From Geodermatophilus bullaregiensis (lineage in GTDB: Bacteria > Actinomycetota > Actinomycetes > Mycobacteriales > Geodermatophilaceae), in contig NZ_JAFBCJ010000001.1 in the NCBI RefSeq assembly GCF_016907675.1, positions 248,001 to 312,000 of the forward strand: a DNA stretch of 64,000 nt, read 5' to 3'. Under the pieces are notes generated by a model that searched no databases, was not told where the DNA came from, and saw only the letters and a list, made by a program, of their open reading frames with translations. Positions 43,377 through 51,411 of the stretch are shown here, one piece after another (positions within the stretch are counted from its first letter, which is position 1; each line of letters begins with the position of its first letter). Both the position numbers and the translations under genes were made by a program.

Positions 43377-44383
43377 TTCCCGACCCGCACCGGGCCGCCG
43401 GTGCGCACCGACTCCGCCGCGGCCAGCGCGATGGCCAGCGCCGCGCGGGCGTCCTCGCCGGTCACCGGGGCCGGGCGCCCCTCCCGGACCGCCTCGACGA
43501 AGGCGGCCAGCTCGGCGGTGTAGGCGTCGGGGAACAGCTCCTGGTCCCCGCGGACGGTCTCGACGAGCCGACCGGCCGGGCCGGAGAAGGCCATCCCGTT
43601 GCGGCGGCCGTCGCCCATCGTCGCCATGCCGGCGGAGCCGAGCACCTCGCCGCGGACGTCGTAGCCGTAGGCCGCCTCGAAGCACGCCTCGGCCACCGCC
43701 ATCGCGCCGTTGTCGAACCGCACGGTGACCACCGCGGTGTCCATCAGCCCGCGGTCCCGCCACGCCGGCTCGACGAGCGCGTCGGCGACGGCGTGCACCT
43801 CCACGGCCTCCGCGCCGGGGTTGAGGAAACGCAGGGTGTCGAAGTCGTGGATCAGCGTCTCGAGGAAGATCGTGTCCGGCAGGACGCGGGAGGGATCGAA
43901 GCCGCCCGGGTCGCGGGTCAGCGAGCGCAGCAGCCGCGGGGTGCCCAGCATCCCGGCGTCGAGCAGGGCACGGGCGGCCCGCCAGTCGGCCGCGAACCGC
44001 CGGTTGAACCCGACCTGCAGGACGACGCCCGCGGCGCGGGCGGCGTCGACGGCCCGGTCGGCGTCCGGGAGCGTGACCGCCATCGGCTTCTCGCAGAACA
44101 CGTGCTTCCCGGCGGCCGCGGCGGCGACCACCAGGTCGGCGTGCGACCGGGCCGGCGCCGCGATCACGACCGCGTCGACCGCGGAGTCGTCCCACAGCTG
44201 CGCCGCGTCGGTGTGCGCCCGGTCCGCACCCAGTGCGCCGGCCAGCCGTTCCGCGGCTCCTGGGGCCGCGTCGGCCACCGCGGCCAACCGCGCACCGGGG
44301 ACCCGCCGCGCCAGCGTCTCGGCGTGGAAGGCGCCCATCCGCCCCGCCCCGATGAGGGCCACTCCGACGGTCCCGTTCGTCAT
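43373..44383 (-). CDS. Gfo/Idh/MocA dehydrogenase, inositol 2-dehydrogenase-like
   Basis: 336 residues from ATG 44383 (GAGGAG upstream). GAGRMGAFHAE is the Rossmann loop, EKPM holds Lys99, and SLTRDPGGF with ETLIHDFDTLRF carries the Asp/His pair found in IolG enzymes. It heads a two-gene unit with the isomerase-like gene and is divergent from a LacI gene; two LacI-type palindromes lie between. Probably oxidises an inositol isomer or a related sugar. Confidence 0.9.
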   Translation of the reverse strand: MTNGTVGVALIGAGRMGAFHAETLARRVPGARLAAVADAAPGAAERLAGALGADRAHTDAAQLWDDSAVDAVVIAAPARSHADLVVAAAAAGKHVFCEKPMAVTLPDADRAVDAARAAGVVLQVGFNRRFAADWRAARALLDAGMLGTPRLLRSLTRDPGGFDPSRVLPDTIFLETLIHDFDTLRFLNPGAEAVEVHAVADALVEPAWRDRGLMDTAVVTVRFDNGAMAVAEACFEAAYGYDVRGEVLGSAGMATMGDGRRNGMAFSGPAGRLVETVRGDQELFPDAYTAELAAFVEAVREGRPAPVTGEDARAALAIALAAAESVRTGGPVRVGK

Positions 44384-44396
44384 GCCGACTCCTCGT

Positions 44397-44410
44397 CTAG
44401 AACGTTCTAG
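44397..44410. promoter_or_regulatory. LacI-type operator O1
   Basis: ctagaacgttctag is a perfect 14-bp palindrome with the central CG step typical of LacI operators, 14 bases upstream of the dehydrogenase start. Confidence 0.8.
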
Positions 44411-44457
44411 TCAGACCAGGGTGACGCTGGTGACCCTGACCCGTCAAGGGGATCCGG

Positions 44458-44471
44458 CTATAACGTTCTAG
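44458..44471. promoter_or_regulatory. LacI-type operator O2
   Basis: ctataacgttctag differs from O1 at one base and lies 61 bases away, 23 bases before the LacI start. The pair can serve both divergent genes and might allow a repression loop. Confidence 0.75.
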
Positions 44472-44493
44472 GCCATCGGGCTACGCTCGCCCG

Positions 44494-45495
44494 GTGACGC
44501 GGACGGGCCCCGAGCGGAGGCCGACCCTGGCCGACGTCGCCGCCCGTGCCGGGGTCTCCACCGCCCTCGTGTCGATCGTCATGCGCGAGGCACCCGGGGC
44601 CAGCGCGGCGACCCGGGAGCGGGTGCGCCGAGCCGCCGACGAGATCGGCTACCGGCCGGACAGCCGCGCCCGTCTCCTGCGCAGCTCCCGCAGCCGGCTG
44701 CTCGGCGTGGTCTTCGGCGTGCAGCACGCCTTCCACGGCGACCTGCTGACCGGGCTCTACGACGCGGCCGAGCGGGCCGGGTACGAGCTGGCGCTGAGCG
44801 CCGTCACGCCGGGACGCGGCGAGCAGCCGGCGGTCGACAGTCTGCTGCGGGACCGCTGCGAAGCGCTGGTCCTGCTCGGCCCCCAGTCCCCCGCGGCCAC
44901 CCTCACCGACCTGGCGACGCGTCTGCCGGTCGTCGTCCTCGCCCGCCCGGTGCGGTCCGCCACGGTGGACGTCGTCCGCACCGCCGACGACGAGGGCATG
45001 CGCCTGGCCGTCGACCACCTGGTGGCGCTCGGGCACCGCGACGTCGTCCACGTCGACGGCGGACGGGCTCCCGGCGCGGCGGAACGGCGCCGGGGGTACC
45101 GGGAGGCGCTGCAGCGGCACGGGCTCCCGGCGCGGGTCCTCGCCGGCGGGCTCACCGAGGACGACGGTGCCGCCGCTGCACGGAGGCTGCTCGAGGGGCC
45201 GCTGCCGAGCGCCGTCACCGTGTTCAACGACCGCTGCGCTCTGGGCGTGCTCGACGTCCTCCGCCGGGCGGGCCGGACCGTGCCCGGGGAGGTGAGCGTC
45301 GTGGGCTACGACGACAGCCGGATCGCCCGGCTCTCCTCGGTCGACCTCACGTCCGTCGCCCAGGACGTCGAACAGCTGACCACGCTCGCCGTCGGGCGCG
45401 CCCTCGCCCGGCTCGACGGCACCCCCGTCGACCGGCGCGAGCTCGTCGTCCCGCCCCGTCTGGTCGTGCGGAGCAGCACCGCCCCGCCCTCGTGA
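44494..45495 (+). CDS. LacI-family regulator
   Basis: 333 residues. The DNA-binding domain reads TLADVAARAGVSTALVSIVM followed by a hinge helix (RARLLRSSRSRLLG) and the two-lobed sugar-binding domain. GTG 44494 has no clear ribosome binding site, so it may be leaderless. It probably represses the divergent dehydrogenase-isomerase pair and itself. It resembles the LacI protein at 48015-49058 throughout (ALVLLGP, DVVR-ADDEG, VVGYDDS), so the two are paralogs. Confidence 0.92.
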   Translation: MTRTGPERRPTLADVAARAGVSTALVSIVMREAPGASAATRERVRRAADEIGYRPDSRARLLRSSRSRLLGVVFGVQHAFHGDLLTGLYDAAERAGYELALSAVTPGRGEQPAVDSLLRDRCEALVLLGPQSPAATLTDLATRLPVVVLARPVRSATVDVVRTADDEGMRLAVDHLVALGHRDVVHVDGGRAPGAAERRRGYREALQRHGLPARVLAGGLTEDDGAAAARRLLEGPLPSAVTVFNDRCALGVLDVLRRAGRTVPGEVSVVGYDDSRIARLSSVDLTSVAQDVEQLTTLAVGRALARLDGTPVDRRELVVPPRLVVRSSTAPPS

Positions 45496-45540
45496 CGTGA
45501 TGGAACGGCCACCCTCCAGGGCCCGCCGGCCCCGTCCCGG

Positions 45541-45615
45541 GTCCCGCTCCGAGCCTGCGAGGCGTGGGGAGGACGGGGTCCTTCGACGAGGCGTGGGGGG
45601 AAGGGTCGCCCTTCT
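45541..45615 (-). repeat. GC-rich 3'-end repeat element, copy D (tandem)
   Basis: After the P450 fusion stop, read on the minus strand, come two related blocks: AGAAGGGCGACCCTTCCCCC with CACGCCTCGTC, then GAAGGACCCCGTCCTCCCCA with CGCCTCGCAGGCTCGGAGCG. Each matches the GAAGGGCCC-TC-CCCCAC-GC-TCGC pattern of copies A and C, so this is a diverged tandem copy between convergent genes. Confidence 0.55.
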
Positions 45616-47889
45616 TCAGAGGTCGAGCACCAGTCGGTCCGTGCTGGCACGGGACACGCAGATCATCATGCAGTCGTTCGCCTCTCTCTCGTCCGGGCCG
45701 AGGACCGAGTCCCGGTGGTCCGGCACGCCGCCGAGGACGCCGGTCTCGCAGGTGCCACAGGTGCCCTCGGCGCACGAGGAGAGGACGCCGACCCCCGCCT
45801 CCTCGACCACCGACAGGATCGACCGGTCCGGCGGGACGGTCAGGGTGAGCTCGCTGCGCGCCAGCTCGACCTCGAACGACTCCGTGCGCGCCGGCTCGCC
45901 CTGGGGACGGGGCGCGAACCGCTCCACGTGCAGCGCCCCGCGCGGCCAGCCGGCGCAGTGCTCCTCGACCGCCGCCAGCAGCGGCTCGGGGCCGCAGCAG
46001 TAGACCAGCGTGTCCGGCTGCGGGGTGCCGAGCAGGGCCTCGAGGTCCAGCAGTCCCGTCTCGTCCTGCGGGCGCACCGACACCCGGTCGCCGTACACCG
46101 CGAGCTCGTCGAGGAACGCCATCGACGCCCGGTGCCGGCCGCCGTAGACCAGCCGCCAGTCGGCGCCCGCGGCCTCGGCGGCCCGGATCATGGCCAGGAT
46201 CGGAGTGATGCCGATGCCCCCGGCGATGAACAGGTACCGGGGCGAGTCGACCAGGGGGAAGTTGTTGCGCGGGCCGCGCACGCGCACGGTGTCGCCGGCC
46301 TGCAGCCGGTGGTGGACGAAGAGGGAGCTGCCGCGGCCGTCCGGGTCGCGCAGGACGCCCAGGCGGTACTCGGAGTGGTCGGTGGGGTCACCACAGAGCG
46401 AGTACTGCCGGGTCGGCGTCCCGTCGAGGACGAGGTCGACGTGCGCCCCCGGCTCCCAGGCGGGCAGCGGGCGGTCACCGGCCTCGCGCAGGGTCAGGGC
46501 GACGACGCCGTCGGCGACCTCCTGCTTGGCGGCCACCCGGGCCTCCGCCTCGAACTCCGAGGTGGCGAGGGTGACGGTCGTCGTCCGGTGGGAGACGGCC
46601 TCGACGTGCGGACGTCGCGTGGACCGGCCGAAGGTGACCGGCAGGTTCTTCCAGACGTACATGTTGGGCGAGCTGGGGTAGAAGGTCGGTGGGCCGGCCG
46701 GCTCGTAGTCGCCCAGCACGGGCAGGGCCTCCTCGAGGGCGATCCGCGCCTCCAGGCGGGCCAGCGGTGCACCCAGGCACCCGTGCACGCCCTCGCCGAA
46801 GCCCAGGTGCCGGCCCCGGGGCCGGGTGACGTCGAAGCGGTCGGGGTCGGGGAACTGGCGCTCGTCCCGGTTGGCGGCCCCCATCACCAGCACCACGCGG
46901 CCGCCGGCCGGGATCGTCACCCCGTGCAGCGTGACCTCGCGCGACGTCGTCCGGGCGGTGAGCTGCAGGGGCGTGATGAGGCGCATGGCCTCCTCGACGG
47001 CGGCCGGGATGAGCGAGGGATCGGCCTGCAGCAGGGCCCGCTGGTCGGGGTTCTCGGCGAGGAGCCTGAACAGCGTGCCGGTCAGCCCGGCGGTGGACTC
47101 CACCCCGCCGAGGAAGAGGATCATCATCAGGCCGCTGACCTCGGAGTCAGGGGTGACCTGCGCATCGACGAACGGCACCCCGTCGATGTCGGCCTCCACG
47201 AACGCCGTGACCAGGTCGTCCCGCGCGGCCCGACGACGGTCCTCGAGCAGGTCGATGAAGAACTGCTGGACGCCGGCCGTCGCCGCCCGCGCCACCGGGG
47301 TCAGGTGCGGGGTGCCGGGCACCCGGTCCTTGAGCTCGTGGGTCCAGTGCTCCAGCTGCTCGCGCCGCGCGCGGTCCAGCGGGTCGTCGGCGTGCCGGCT
47401 GGGCAGGCCCATCAGGTGGAAGAAGACGTCGAACGGCATCGGCCAGGCCAGCTCCTGGGCCAGGTCCACCGTCGCACGGCCCCCCGTGGCGCGGTCCCGC
47501 CAGGTGCCGACCAGGTCGCGCACGACGGCGCGGATGCCGTCCTCGAGCTGGGCGATCCGGCGCGGCAGGAAGTACGGCTGCACCACCGAGCGGACCTGGT
47601 CGTGCCGGGGGTTGTCCATGCTGCCGATGGAGCCGGGCGGGACCTGCTCCAGGCGGCTGTCGTCGATGTCCATCCCCTCGAAGCTGCGGAACGTGTCCGC
47701 GTCCAGCGCGGCCGCCCGCACGTCCTCGAAGCGGGTCAGGACCCACCAGCCCCACCGCTCGTTGTAGGCGACGGGCGCCTCGTTGCGCAGCCGGCGGTAC
47801 ACGCCGAACGGGTCGGACGTGTAGAAGTCCGGCCGGAACGGGTCGTAGTCCTCGGCGGTGGCGGGGGCAGCGGTGGCGGTCTGGGCCAT
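45616..47889 (-). CDS. Self-sufficient cytochrome P450 fused to a phthalate dioxygenase reductase-type domain
   Basis: 757-residue fusion. Residues 1 to about 415 are a P450: the I-helix motif is FLGGVESTAGL and the heme ligand is Cys371 in FGEGVHGCLGAP. A linker leads to a reductase with FMN motif RQYSLCGDP, NAD-binding GGIGITPILAMI and a C-terminal 2Fe-2S domain with ligands Cys706, Cys711, Cys714 and Cys744 (C-x4-C-x2-C-x29-C). This is the class VII, P450RhF/CYP116B-like layout, which needs only NAD(P)H and O2. ATG 47889 has GGAG upstream. It lies among cyclitol genes with an IolR-like site in its promoter. Known relatives do O-dealkylation and hydroxylation; the physiological substrate is inferred only. 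Confidence 0.95.
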   Translation of the reverse strand: MAQTATAAPATAEDYDPFRPDFYTSDPFGVYRRLRNEAPVAYNERWGWWVLTRFEDVRAAALDADTFRSFEGMDIDDSRLEQVPPGSIGSMDNPRHDQVRSVVQPYFLPRRIAQLEDGIRAVVRDLVGTWRDRATGGRATVDLAQELAWPMPFDVFFHLMGLPSRHADDPLDRARREQLEHWTHELKDRVPGTPHLTPVARAATAGVQQFFIDLLEDRRRAARDDLVTAFVEADIDGVPFVDAQVTPDSEVSGLMMILFLGGVESTAGLTGTLFRLLAENPDQRALLQADPSLIPAAVEEAMRLITPLQLTARTTSREVTLHGVTIPAGGRVVLVMGAANRDERQFPDPDRFDVTRPRGRHLGFGEGVHGCLGAPLARLEARIALEEALPVLGDYEPAGPPTFYPSSPNMYVWKNLPVTFGRSTRRPHVEAVSHRTTTVTLATSEFEAEARVAAKQEVADGVVALTLREAGDRPLPAWEPGAHVDLVLDGTPTRQYSLCGDPTDHSEYRLGVLRDPDGRGSSLFVHHRLQAGDTVRVRGPRNNFPLVDSPRYLFIAGGIGITPILAMIRAAEAAGADWRLVYGGRHRASMAFLDELAVYGDRVSVRPQDETGLLDLEALLGTPQPDTLVYCCGPEPLLAAVEEHCAGWPRGALHVERFAPRPQGEPARTESFEVELARSELTLTVPPDRSILSVVEEAGVGVLSSCAEGTCGTCETGVLGGVPDHRDSVLGPDEREANDCMMICVSRASTDRLVLDL

Positions 47890-47962
47890 GTGCGTCTCCG
47901 TGCTCAGGGACGACTCGTGTCGTGAAGCGCTCGAAGAGTCGCGGGTGACTCACGCCACTGTC

Positions 47963-47980
47963 AACCGGTTGTCAGGACAA
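47963..47980. promoter_or_regulatory. Overlapping LacI-like and IolR-like sites, P450 fusion promoter
   Basis: aaccggtt (47963-47970, widening to caaccggttg) is a LacI-style palindrome. It abuts ttgtcaggacaa (47969-47980), a perfect palindrome whose core TGTCAGGACA equals the tautomerase site. Both are 70-90 bases upstream of the P450 start and would let two repressors share the promoter. Confidence 0.55.
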
Positions 47981-48014
47981 AGTCCGGTTCCCTGACCGTG
48001 CGGCGGTGCCGACC

Positions 48015-49058
48015 TCAGACCCCTGCGGGCGCCGGACCGGTCGTCCCCCGCACCACGAGGCGCGGCGGGACGACGACCTCGCGGTGCGCGGTGCGGCCGC
48101 CCTCGAGCCGCTCGACCACGGCGGCCACCGCGTGCCGCATCAGCTGTCCGGAGTCCTGGCTGACCGTGGTCAGGTCGATGTGCGCCAGCCGGGACAGCGG
48201 GCTGTCGTCGTAGCCGACGACGGAGACCGCCCCCGGGACGTCGACCCCGCCGCGCAGCAGGGTGTCGAGCACCCCCACCGCCGAGCGGTCGTTGTAGGTG
48301 ATCACGGCCGTCGGGGGCAGGTCGGACGCGAACAGCTCCCGCGCGGCGCGCGCCCCCGACTCCTCGCCGTGGTCCCCGGCGACGACCTGCAGGTGCCCGC
48401 CGAGCCGGTGCCGGCGCATCGCCCGCTGGTATCCCCGGTGCCGGCCGGCGGGGATGACCCCGGGGCCGCCGTCGACGTAGGCGATCCGGCGGTGGCCGAG
48501 GCCGACCAGGTGGTCGACGGCCTGCCCGACGCCCTCGTCGTCGGCCGCGCGGACGACGTCCACACCGGCCGACGGCACCGGGCGGCCGACGGCCACCACG
48601 GGCAGCTGCCGGTCCAGCGCGCTCAACCGGGAGGCGGGGGCCTCCGGGCCGAGGAGGACCAGCGCCTCGCAGCGCGAGTCGAGCAGCGTCTCGACCGCCC
48701 GCCCCTCGTCCCGGGTGCGGGTCACCGTGCTGAGCACCAGGTCGTACCCGTGCTCCTCGGCCGCCTCGTGGACGTCCTCGACGAGCTGGGCGTGGAAGCT
48801 GCTGCGGACGTCCATCACGACGCCGATCAGCCTGCTGCGCCGGCGGGCCAGCAGGCTGGCGGCGCGGTCGGGCCGGTACCCGAGCCGGGCGGCGGCGTCG
48901 AGCACCCGCTCGCGGGTGGCGCTGCTGGGTCCGGCGACGCCGCGCAGCACCAGCGACACCGACGCCGTCGAGACGCCGGCCTCGGCCGCGACGTCCTGCA
49001 GTCGCGGACGACGCAGCGACTCCTCTGCACTCAGGACGACCACCTCCTGCCTTGACAC
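48015..49058 (-). CDS. LacI-family regulator
   Basis: 347 residues from GTG 49058. The DNA-binding domain is RLQDVAAEAGVSTASVSLVL (about residues 19-38) and the sugar-binding domain ends VVGYDDSPLSRLAHIDLTTV. The start is uncertain, as AGGAG is directly before a GTG at 49043 and not at a proper distance from either. It is divergent from the dehydrogenase at 49198 and precedes the P450 fusion on its own strand by 125 bases, so either could be a target. A TTAAAGCGCTTTAA operator lies 23 bases upstream. Confidence 0.9.
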   Translation of the reverse strand: MSRQEVVVLSAEESLRRPRLQDVAAEAGVSTASVSLVLRGVAGPSSATRERVLDAAARLGYRPDRAASLLARRRSRLIGVVMDVRSSFHAQLVEDVHEAAEEHGYDLVLSTVTRTRDEGRAVETLLDSRCEALVLLGPEAPASRLSALDRQLPVVAVGRPVPSAGVDVVRAADDEGVGQAVDHLVGLGHRRIAYVDGGPGVIPAGRHRGYQRAMRRHRLGGHLQVVAGDHGEESGARAARELFASDLPPTAVITYNDRSAVGVLDTLLRGGVDVPGAVSVVGYDDSPLSRLAHIDLTTVSQDSGQLMRHAVAAVVERLEGGRTAHREVVVPPRLVVRGTTGPAPAGV

Positions 49059-49080
49059 CGAGCCGAGAGCGGCATCACCA

Positions 49081-49094
49081 TTAAAGCGCTTTAA
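49081..49094. promoter_or_regulatory. LacI-type operator
   Basis: ttaaagcgctttaa is a perfect 14-bp palindrome with central GC, unusually AT-rich for this DNA. It is 23 bases before the LacI start and 104 before the divergent dehydrogenase gene. Confidence 0.8.
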
Positions 49095-49197
49095 GCGCCT
49101 CGGGACCCACCGGTGCCACCCGCGGGGAGCGGGTCACGTCCGCAGCGACGCCCGCGCACCGCCGGGACCCCGTCCACCCCAGGAGAGGGGAACAGCC

Positions 49198-50385
49198 ATG
49201 TCGCAGCGACCACTGTCCGTGGCGGTGATCGGGGCCGGGATGGCCGGCCGCAGCCACGCCGCCGGCTACCGCTCGGTGGACACCGTCTTCGGGGAGGGGC
49301 TCCCGCCCGTCCGGCTCGCGGCGATCGCCGACGCCAACGAGCAGCTGGCCCGCGACACGGCCCGCCGCTACGGCTTCGAGAAGGCGGTGTTCAGCTGGGA
49401 GGAGGTCGTCGAGGACCGCACGATCGACGCGATCAGCATCGTCGTCGGCAACGCCCTGCACCGGCCGATCGCCGAGGCCGCCATCGCCGCCGGCAAGCAC
49501 GTGCTGTGCGAGAAGCCGCTGGCCGGCTCGCTGGAGGACGCCCAGGCCATGGTCGCCGCCGAGCGGGCCACGGACGTCGTCACCGCGGTCGGCTACACGT
49601 ACCGCCGCTCCCCCGCCATCGCCGCGATCCGCGGCCACGTGCAGGACCGCGAGCTGGGCGAGCTGACCCTGTTCGACGGCCGCTACTGGTGCGACTACGC
49701 CTGCGACCCCCGCGGCCCGCTCACCTGGCGGTACGAGGGTGGACCCGGCAGTGGTGCCCTCGGCGACATCGGCGCGCACGTCATCGACGCCGGGCAGTTC
49801 GTCTGCGGGCCGGTCGTGTCGGTGTCCGGGGCGGTGCTCACCACCCAGATCGCCAAGCGGCCGCTGCCCCTCGGCCCCACGGTGGGCCACGACGCCGCGC
49901 CGGTGAGCGAGGAGGTGGGCGAGGTGCAGAACGAGGACACCGCCGTGTTCTCGGCCCGGTTCGAGTCGGGGCTGTCCGCGTCGTTCTCGGTGTCCCGGAC
50001 CGCCTTCGGCATGCCGAACGGGCTGGCCTTCGACGTGTACGGGCTGGGCGGCCGCGCCTCCTTCGACTGGCACCGGCCCTCGGAGTACCTCTTCGACGAC
50101 CCCCAGCCCGAGGCCCGCACCCGCGGCGCGCGGCAGGTCATCGTCGGCCCGCAGATGCCGTACTTCGCCGGCGGGTACCCGATGGAGGCCCCGGGCGTGG
50201 GCGGCGGGAACGCCGAGATGTTCGTCTACCAGTGCCGCGCGTTCCTCGACCAGATCGTCGGCACCCCCGACCCGCTGCCGCCGAACGCCACCTTCGTCGA
50301 CGGGCTGCACACCATGCAGGTCATCCAGGCCGTCGTCGAGTCCGCGCAGTCCGACGGCGCCGCCGTCGCCGTACCCACCCACTGA
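49198..50385 (+). CDS. Gfo/Idh/MocA dehydrogenase
   Basis: 395 residues, ATG 49198 with AGGAG upstream. Rossmann motif GAGMAGRSHAAGY, catalytic Lys106 in EKPL, and the substrate segment WRYEGGPGSGALGDIGAHVIDAGQF carrying the conserved Asp and His. This longer branch with a WRYE signature includes levoglucosan and scyllo-inositol dehydrogenases. Its TIM-barrel partner follows after 17 bases. The same WRYE signature is in the protein at 60194-61384. Substrate likely a cyclitol or anhydrosugar. Confidence 0.9.
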   Translation: MSQRPLSVAVIGAGMAGRSHAAGYRSVDTVFGEGLPPVRLAAIADANEQLARDTARRYGFEKAVFSWEEVVEDRTIDAISIVVGNALHRPIAEAAIAAGKHVLCEKPLAGSLEDAQAMVAAERATDVVTAVGYTYRRSPAIAAIRGHVQDRELGELTLFDGRYWCDYACDPRGPLTWRYEGGPGSGALGDIGAHVIDAGQFVCGPVVSVSGAVLTTQIAKRPLPLGPTVGHDAAPVSEEVGEVQNEDTAVFSARFESGLSASFSVSRTAFGMPNGLAFDVYGLGGRASFDWHRPSEYLFDDPQPEARTRGARQVIVGPQMPYFAGGYPMEAPGVGGGNAEMFVYQCRAFLDQIVGTPDPLPPNATFVDGLHTMQVIQAVVESAQSDGAAVAVPTH

Positions 50386-50402
50386 ACGGGAGCCGATCCC
50401 CG

Positions 50403-51401
50403 ATGTCCCTCAAGCTGGGCGCCTACACCGCCTGCCTGCACGACCGCCCGCTGACCGAGGCCCTCGACGTGCTGCAGGCCAACGGCCTGACCTCCGTCGA
50501 GGTCAACACCGGCGGCTTCATCCCCTCCCCGCACTGCCACGTCGACCTGCTGCTCTCCTCCGAGCAGGCCCGGCGGGACTACCTGGAGACGTTCTCCTCC
50601 CGCGGGATGGAGCTGACCGGGCTCAACTGCAACGGCAACCCGCTCAACCCGCTGCCCGGCGTCGGCCCCAAGCACGCCGACGACCTCCGGCGCACCATCG
50701 AGCTCGCCGGTCTGCTCGGGGTGCGCAACGTCGTGACGATGTCGGGCACGCCCGGCTCGGACCCCGACGCCAGGTACCCGTCCTGGGTCGTCAACCCCTG
50801 GGACGGCGTCTACCTGGACGTCCTGGACTACCAGTGGGGCATCGCGGCGGAGTTCTGGACCGAGATCGACGCCCTGGCCCGCGCCCACGACGTCCGGGTG
50901 GCCATCGAGATGCACCCGCACAACCTGGTGTTCTCCCCGGTGACCCTGCGCAGGCTGGTCGACCTGATCGACGCGACCAACGTCGGTGCCGAGATGGACC
51001 CCTCGCACCTGATGTGGCAGGGCATGGACGTCGTCGCCTGCATCCGCGACCTCGGCCCGCTGGTGTTCCACGCGGCGGCGAAGGACGCGGCGATCACCCC
51101 GGGGGTCGACATCCGGGGCGTGCTCGACACCTCGTTCACCCGGGTGCCGGCCGACGCGCCGGACAAGGTCCCCACCGGCTACGGCTCCTGGTGCGCCGCG
51201 TGGCCGGAGGACCCGGCGTGGCGGTTCGTGGCCGTGGGCGTCGGCCACGACGTCGGGTACTGGACCGAGTTCCTGCGCGCCCTCGCCGAGGTCGACCCGG
51301 ACATGGCGGTGAACATCGAGCACGAGGACGCCGCCTACGACCGCCTCGACGGCCTCACCCTCGCCGCCGAGAACCTGCGCGCCGCGGCCGAGAAGCTGTA
51401 G
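50403..51401 (+). CDS. Sugar phosphate isomerase/epimerase (TIM barrel)
   Basis: 332 residues. N-terminal KLGAYTACLHDRPLTEALDV, then EVNTGGFIPSPHCHVD, GLNCNGNPLNP, AIEMHPHNLVFSP, NVGAEMDPSHLMWQG and FHAAAKDA give a full AP-endonuclease-2 barrel with His, Glu, Asp and His metal ligands. It lacks the iolE signature, so it is probably an isomerase or epimerase acting on the product of the upstream dehydrogenase. GGGAG lies 11 bases before the ATG. Confidence 0.88.
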   Translation: MSLKLGAYTACLHDRPLTEALDVLQANGLTSVEVNTGGFIPSPHCHVDLLLSSEQARRDYLETFSSRGMELTGLNCNGNPLNPLPGVGPKHADDLRRTIELAGLLGVRNVVTMSGTPGSDPDARYPSWVVNPWDGVYLDVLDYQWGIAAEFWTEIDALARAHDVRVAIEMHPHNLVFSPVTLRRLVDLIDATNVGAEMDPSHLMWQGMDVVACIRDLGPLVFHAAAKDAAITPGVDIRGVLDTSFTRVPADAPDKVPTGYGSWCAAWPEDPAWRFVAVGVGHDVGYWTEFLRALAEVDPDMAVNIEHEDAAYDRLDGLTLAAENLRAAAEKL

Positions 51402-51411
51402 CGCCGGCGGG

